A stretch of 8,598 nucleotides of DNA from Methanobacteriota archaeon (GTDB taxonomy: Archaea > Halobacteriota > Methanomicrobia > Methanomicrobiales > Methanoculleaceae): NCBI GenBank assembly GCA_023457135.1, contig JAEWMO010000168.1, positions 1 through 8,598 on the forward strand, written 5' to 3'. Numbering within the stretch: the stretch's first letter is position 1; every line of letters begins with the position of its first letter. The position numbers and the translations under genes were made by a program. This document shows positions 5,724 to 8,598 of the stretch, piece by piece. Below the pieces are notes generated by a model. That model saw only the letters and a list, made by a program, of their open reading frames with translations, made no database searches and was not told where the DNA came from.

Positions 5724-7127
5724 GTGACATCAGGCGAAATGCGTGAGTTCTTAGAGACCGGCGTGATCGATGCCGGCCGTATGCGGGCAATCGAGGGGAA
5801 CGCCGTCGCGCTCGGCTACCCGTCGCTCCTGATGATGGAGAGTGCCGGGCGGGCCGTCGCGGAGGCCGTTCTCGGCTATGAGCCCTCCCGCGTCCTCGTC
5901 CTCTGCGGCAGGGGGAACAACGGCGGCGACGGGATGGTGGCGGCCCGGTACCTCCAGCACCTCGATGCCGTCGATGTGGTCTATCCGGACTGCGGGTCGA
6001 TGACCCCTTCGGCCACCGTCCAGGCCTCGCTCCTCCGCCACTGCACCGCCGGCGTCCACCCTGTCAGGTGCCCTGCTGATATCGACCGCTTCGGCCGGCT
6101 CTTTGAGGACGCGGACGTCATCGTCGACGCGATGCTCGGCACCGGGGCGTCGGGCGCGGTGCGGGAGCCGCTCGCGACGCTTGTTGCCCGGGCGAACGCG
6201 AGCGGCGCGCCGATCATCGCCGTCGACATCCCCACCCCCGGTATCCGTGCCGACCGGATCATATCGTTCCACCGGCCCAAGGTCGCGGGGGCGGAGGTCG
6301 CGGACATCGGGATCCCCCTCGAGGCCGAGATCTGCACCGGCCCCGGAGACCTCACGCTCGTCCCGGCGCGGGGGTCGGAGGCCCACAAGGGCGCCGGCGG
6401 CGAGGTCCTCGTCATCGGGGGCGGGCCCTACCAGGGGGCGCCCTACATCGCCGCGATGGGGGCACTCCGGGCCGGTGCCGATATTGTCCGGGTCGCCTCC
6501 CCGGCCTACATCCCCATGCCCGACCTGATCTACGAACGCCTGGAGGGGAAGGCGATCACGGGGGAGCACCTCGATGCGATCCTCCCCCTCGTCGACCGGG
6601 CCGACGCGGTCGTCTGCGGCATGGGTCTCGGGAAAGCAAGCCACGACGTCGTTCTTGCCATCGCGGAGGCGGCAAAGCGGGCGGTCTTCGATGCCGACGC
6701 GCTCGCCCTCCCCCTCCCCGCGGCGAAGGAGACGATCTATACCCCCCATGCGGGCGAGTTCGCCCGGATCGCCGGGACGAAGCCGCCGGATGACCTCCTC
6801 TCGCGCTGCCGGTGCGTGAAGGCCGCCGCCACCGCCGGGACCATCCTCCTCAAAGGGCCGGTCGACGTCGTCTCCGACGGGACGCGGGTCCGGTTCAACC
6901 GGACCGGGACCCCCGCGATGACCGTCGGAGGGACGGGCGACCTCTTAGCCGGCGTCGCCGGTGCGCTCTTCTGCCACCTCCCGGCGTTTGACGCCGCCTG
7001 CGTCGCCGCGTACGTCTGCGGCAGGGCCGGGATGCGGGCGGCAGAAGGGCGGGGGAATGGGATGATCGCGACCGATATCCTCGACTGCATCCCCGGCGAA
7101 CTCTTCGGCCGGGAACCCCCGGAGTGA
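5724..7127 (+). CDS. nnr: Bifunctional NAD(P)H-hydrate epimerase / ADP-dependent dehydratase
   Basis: A 467-residue two-domain metabolite-repair enzyme that restores hydrated NADH and NADPH. The N-terminal YjeF/AIBP domain (about 1-215) interconverts the R and S epimers and contains GRGNNGGDG (62-70), DAMLGTG (135-141) and AVDIPTPG (166-173). The C-terminal ribokinase-like domain (about 220-460) dehydrates S-NAD(P)HX with ADP: GGGPYQGAP (232-240), GMGLG (299-303), FDADAL (322-327), TPHAGEF (340-346), LLKGP (375-379) and GGTGDLLAG (402-410) with the catalytic aspartate D406. Full length for the fused form. Start is GTG at 5724, because GGAGGAG (5711-5717) lies 6 bases before it; the next ATG at 5739 is too far from that site. 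The epimerase motif normally reads VDIPSG; here it is VDIPTPG. It is followed closely by moaC. Confidence 0.95.
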   Translation: MTSGEMREFLETGVIDAGRMRAIEGNAVALGYPSLLMMESAGRAVAEAVLGYEPSRVLVLCGRGNNGGDGMVAARYLQHLDAVDVVYPDCGSMTPSATVQASLLRHCTAGVHPVRCPADIDRFGRLFEDADVIVDAMLGTGASGAVREPLATLVARANASGAPIIAVDIPTPGIRADRIISFHRPKVAGAEVADIGIPLEAEICTGPGDLTLVPARGSEAHKGAGGEVLVIGGGPYQGAPYIAAMGALRAGADIVRVASPAYIPMPDLIYERLEGKAITGEHLDAILPLVDRADAVVCGMGLGKASHDVVLAIAEAAKRAVFDADALALPLPAAKETIYTPHAGEFARIAGTKPPDDLLSRCRCVKAAATAGTILLKGPVDVVSDGTRVRFNRTGTPAMTVGGTGDLLAGVAGALFCHLPAFDAACVAAYVCGRAGMRAAEGRGNGMIATDILDCIPGELFGREPPE

Positions 7128-7146
7128 CCACCCTCGATACGCCCTC

Positions 7147-7152
7147 TTTTAT
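7147..7152 (+). promoter_or_regulatory. TATA-like box of moaC
   Basis: TTTTAT lies just after the nnr stop, centred about 31 bases before the moaC ATG, predicting a transcript start only a few bases ahead of the start codon. It suggests moaC can be transcribed independently of nnr. Confidence 0.4.
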
Positions 7153-7180
7153 CCCGCGAGGAAAAAGATCTCCTGATACC

Positions 7181-7675
7181 ATGAGCGAGTCCGGCGAACA
7201 CGACAGGACCCCGGTCTTCACCCACATCGAGAACGACCGGGCACAGATGGTGGATATATCGGGAAAGACCGAGGTCACCCGCGAAGCGGTCGCGAGCGGG
7301 CGGATCTACCTCCGCGGCGAGACCCTCCGGGCCATCCGGGAAGGAACCACGGTCAAGGGCAACGTTTTAGCCACCGCACGCGTGGCCGCCACCCTTGCGG
7401 TGAAGGATACCCCGCGCCTCATCCCCATGTGCCACCCCATACCGCTTGCCGGCATCACCATCGACTTTGAGGAAGGCGAGGGCTATATCGAGGCGACCGC
7501 CCGCGTCAAGTCCTACGGGAGGACGGGCGTCGAGATGGAGGCGCTCACCGGCGTCTCGGTCGCCCTCCTCACCGTCTGGGATATGGTCAAATCGGCCGAG
7601 AAGGACGAGAACGGGCAGTATCCCGTCACCCGGATGGATGCCATCCACGTCGTCGAGAAGCGCAAAGGGGTCTAG
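7181..7675 (+). CDS. moaC: Cyclic pyranopterin monophosphate synthase
   Basis: A 164-residue enzyme of molybdenum/tungsten cofactor synthesis. It converts 3',8-cyclo-7,8-dihydro-GTP, made by MoaA, to cyclic pyranopterin monophosphate. Family landmarks: DRAQMVDISGK (19-29), VKGNVLATARVAA with the conserved lysine K59 (58-70), LIPMCHPIPL (80-89), GVEMEALTGVS (116-126) and WDMVK with the conserved aspartate D134 (133-137). K59 and D134 correspond to the K51/D128 pair described as catalytic in E. coli. The frame is open back to a GTG at 7124 that overlaps the nnr stop, but the extra 19 residues are not MoaC-like and contain the TATA-like box, so ATG 7181 is chosen. In a methanogen this fits the need for cofactor in formylmethanofuran and formate dehydrogenases. 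Confidence 0.95.
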   Translation: MSESGEHDRTPVFTHIENDRAQMVDISGKTEVTREAVASGRIYLRGETLRAIREGTTVKGNVLATARVAATLAVKDTPRLIPMCHPIPLAGITIDFEEGEGYIEATARVKSYGRTGVEMEALTGVSVALLTVWDMVKSAEKDENGQYPVTRMDAIHVVEKRKGV

Positions 7676-7711
7676 AACTTCCGGCGGTCACGAGGGCCAC
7701 GGGGGGAATCC

Positions 7712-7717
7712 TTTATC
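7712..7717 (+). promoter_or_regulatory. TATA-like box of rpl15e
   Basis: TTTATC centred at about 7714 predicts a start near 7740, leaving a leader of about 65 bases before the rpl15e ATG. That is unusual here, since the neighbours coaD, moaC and rnp3 have little or no leader. Confidence 0.4.
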
Positions 7718-7745
7718 TGGACTCTCGTCGACCTGTTAGGAACCA

Positions 7746-7796
7746 CGGGATACGTCCCGGAAAAGGAATGTGGCGGAAACGCTGAACCTGAGGTGA
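7746..7796 (+). promoter_or_regulatory. Structured rpl15e mRNA leader with two tetraloop hairpins and ribosome binding site
   Basis: Hairpin 1 is CGGGA/TCCCG (7746-7750 with 7755-7759) closed by a TACG loop of the UNCG class, though on an A-U pair. Hairpin 2 is TGGCG/CGCTG (7771-7775 with 7780-7784) with a GAAA loop of the GNRA class; its stem includes two G-U pairs. The ribosome binding site GAGGTGA is at 7790-7796, 8 bases before the ATG. The short stems are seen directly; a regulatory role, such as feedback by a ribosomal protein, is inference. Confidence 0.4.
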
Positions 7797-7804
7797 TTAA
7801 AAGC

Positions 7805-8395
7805 ATGGCAAAGTCAATGTATGCCTACGTTCGTGAGGCATGGAAGCGGCCCGACAGGTCCGAGGTAAAGGGCCTCCTCTGGGAGCGTCTCCAGGTATGG
7901 CGGCGCGAGGGGAGCATCGTGCGCGTGGAGCACCCGACCCGGATCGACCGGGCCCGCTCGCTCGGCTACAAGGCAAAGCAGGGTATCGCCGTTGCGCGGG
8001 TCAAGATCCGCCGCGGTGGCCGCAGGAAGCCCCGGTACATCCGCGGCCGCAGGTCCGCACGCATGGGCATGCGCCGGACGACCCCGGGCAAGAGCCTGCA
8101 GCGGATGGCCGAGGAGCGTGCATCCCGCAAGTTCCCGAACATGGAGGTCTTAAACTCCTACTGGGTCGGCGAGGACGGACGGTCCAAGTGGTATGAGGTC
8201 ATCCTTGTCGACGGGCACCACCCCTCGATCCGGAGCGACCGCAACCTCGCGTGGATCGCCAACCCGGTCCACCGGGGCAGGGCAGAGCGCGGCAAGACCT
8301 CTGCCGGCATGAAGGGGCGCGGGATGCGGACGCGCGGACGCGGGACCGAGAAGACCCGCCCGAGCATCCGCTCCAACGCGAACCGCGGGAAATAA
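7805..8395 (+). CDS. rpl15e: Large-subunit ribosomal protein eL15 (L15e)
   Basis: A 196-residue, strongly basic component of the archaeal and eukaryotic large ribosomal subunit, absent from bacteria. The family start MAKSMYAYVREAWKRP is intact. The segments HPTRIDRARSLGYKAKQG, RKPRYIRGRRSARMGMRRTT and LNSYWVGEDGRSKWYEVILV follow in the usual order, with a Gly/Arg/Lys-rich RNA-binding tail. Length fits the family. The frame could begin at GTG 7793, but that codon lies inside the GAGGTGA ribosome binding site (7790-7796); the ATG at 7805, 8 bases after it, is clearly the start. The next gene is rnp3, a neighbour arrangement common in archaea, where eL15 often heads a set of RNase P, proteasome and exosome genes. 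Confidence 0.97.
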   Translation: MAKSMYAYVREAWKRPDRSEVKGLLWERLQVWRREGSIVRVEHPTRIDRARSLGYKAKQGIAVARVKIRRGGRRKPRYIRGRRSARMGMRRTTPGKSLQRMAEERASRKFPNMEVLNSYWVGEDGRSKWYEVILVDGHHPSIRSDRNLAWIANPVHRGRAERGKTSAGMKGRGMRTRGRGTEKTRPSIRSNANRGK

Positions 8396-8400
8396 ATATT
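8390..8400 (+). promoter_or_regulatory. TATA-like box of rnp3, overlapping the rpl15e stop
   Basis: AAATAAATATT includes the TAA stop of rpl15e and is centred about 30 bases before the rnp3 ATG. It would give a near-leaderless rnp3 transcript independent of rpl15e. Confidence 0.42.
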
Positions 8401-8402
8401 CC

Positions 8403-8409
8403 TTTTTTT
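8403..8409 (+). terminator. T-run after rpl15e
   Basis: Seven T's begin 8 bases after the rpl15e stop. Archaeal RNA polymerase terminates at such T-rich tracts without needing a hairpin, so some rpl15e transcripts may end here, with rnp3 served by its own promoter just upstream. Confidence 0.45.
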
Positions 8410-8425
8410 CTTACGGCTACCCACG

Positions 8426-8598
8426 ATGAAGATCACAGACGCCTGTGTGTATCCCTATCCTGCCGGCGACTCTACACCGGCACGGATGGCGTTCGAGGCT
8501 CGCGATCTCGGGTTTGACAGCATCGTCGCCGTCGGCGACGGCGTCCGCCCGTCTGCCGGGCCGGAAGTTCTCCGGGGCGCTGTGATCGGTGCTGCGTC
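8426..8598 (+). CDS. rnp3: RNase P protein component 3 (Rpp30-like), partial
   Basis: Only the first 57 complete codons are in the window; the gene runs off the right edge. The peptide starts MKITDACVYPYPAGDSTPAR and continues with MAFEARDLGFDSIVAVGDG. This matches the beginning of the archaeal Rpp30 family, a TIM-barrel-like protein subunit of RNase P that helps remove 5' leaders from pre-tRNA. The motif D-x-x-V-x-P-Y-P followed by GDS and an ARDLGF helix is the recognisable signature. The position directly after rpl15e supports the call strongly, because the two are neighbours in many archaea. No Shine-Dalgarno is seen; the TATA-like box about 30 bases upstream suggests leaderless translation. 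Confidence 0.88.
   Translation, partial: MKITDACVYPYPAGDSTPARMAFEARDLGFDSIVAVGDGVRPSAGPEVLRGAVIGAA

Noticed and set aside
5138..5746. 202-codon plus-strand open frame crossing the CGCGAAG array
   Set aside because: It is mostly antisense to the DHH gene, then a low-complexity translation of the repeat; it also overlaps the nnr ribosome binding site.
5751..6749. 332-codon minus-strand open frame opposite nnr
   Set aside because: Shadow of nnr; Asp/Arg/Gly-rich, with no motif and no ribosome binding site.
7124..7180. moaC start at GTG 7124 overlapping the nnr stop
   Set aside because: The 19 extra residues are not MoaC-like and cover the TATA-like TTTTAT; ATG 7181 gives the usual MoaC length.
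7740..7804. tRNA or C/D-box guide RNA in the rpl15e leader
   Set aside because: No cloverleaf and no T-arm GTTCAAATC-like sequence; CTGA occurs, but no RTGATGA box C is properly placed.

Overview
The window looks like chromosomal DNA from a GC-rich methanogenic archaeon, most likely a Methanomicrobiales member close to Methanoculleus (the genus is an inference). The archaeal assignment rests on the gene content: archaeal-type CoaD, archaeal NAC, an archaeal DHH/RecJ-like phosphoesterase, ribosomal protein eL15 next to RNase P component 3, and a PyrB/PyrI pair. It also rests on AT-rich TATA-like boxes 24-32 bases upstream of several start codons with no Shine-Dalgarno, as in leaderless archaeal transcripts.

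Layout. Bases 1-389 hold no gene I can support. Instead they contain a dense set of short hairpins arranged as an imperfect inverted repeat (about 57-244) plus a strong GC-rich hairpin at 28-50. Then come coaD (+), converging on and overlapping the pyrB-pyrI operon (-), which has a 4-base ATGA overlap. A spacer of about 180 bases separates pyrB from a divergent small Cys-rich protein with two tandem zinc-ribbon-like repeats (+). That gene converges on a four-gene minus-strand operon transcribed in the order DHH phosphoesterase, PUA protein, NAC, TrmI-like tRNA methyltransferase, with overlapping or touching reading frames. The spacer upstream of the DHH gene carries a three-against-three inverted array of the heptamer CGCGAAG. 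Next, on the plus strand, are nnr (bifunctional NAD(P)HX repair enzyme), moaC (molybdopterin precursor synthesis), rpl15e with a structured leader, and the start of the RNase P p30-like gene rnp3, cut by the window edge.

How the genes relate. Most are housekeeping: CoA synthesis (coaD), pyrimidine synthesis (pyrBI), cofactor repair (nnr), molybdenum or tungsten cofactor (moaC), and translation or RNA processing (NAC, TrmI, PUA, eL15, Rnp3). I see no phage, CRISPR, toxin-antitoxin or transposase gene. The unexplained material is the non-coding hairpin mosaic at the left end, the CGCGAAG palindromic array, the two-hairpin rpl15e leader, the small tandem-repeat Cys protein, and a TrmI homologue whose proline-containing active-site motif is altered. 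No computed folding or database search stands behind any call.
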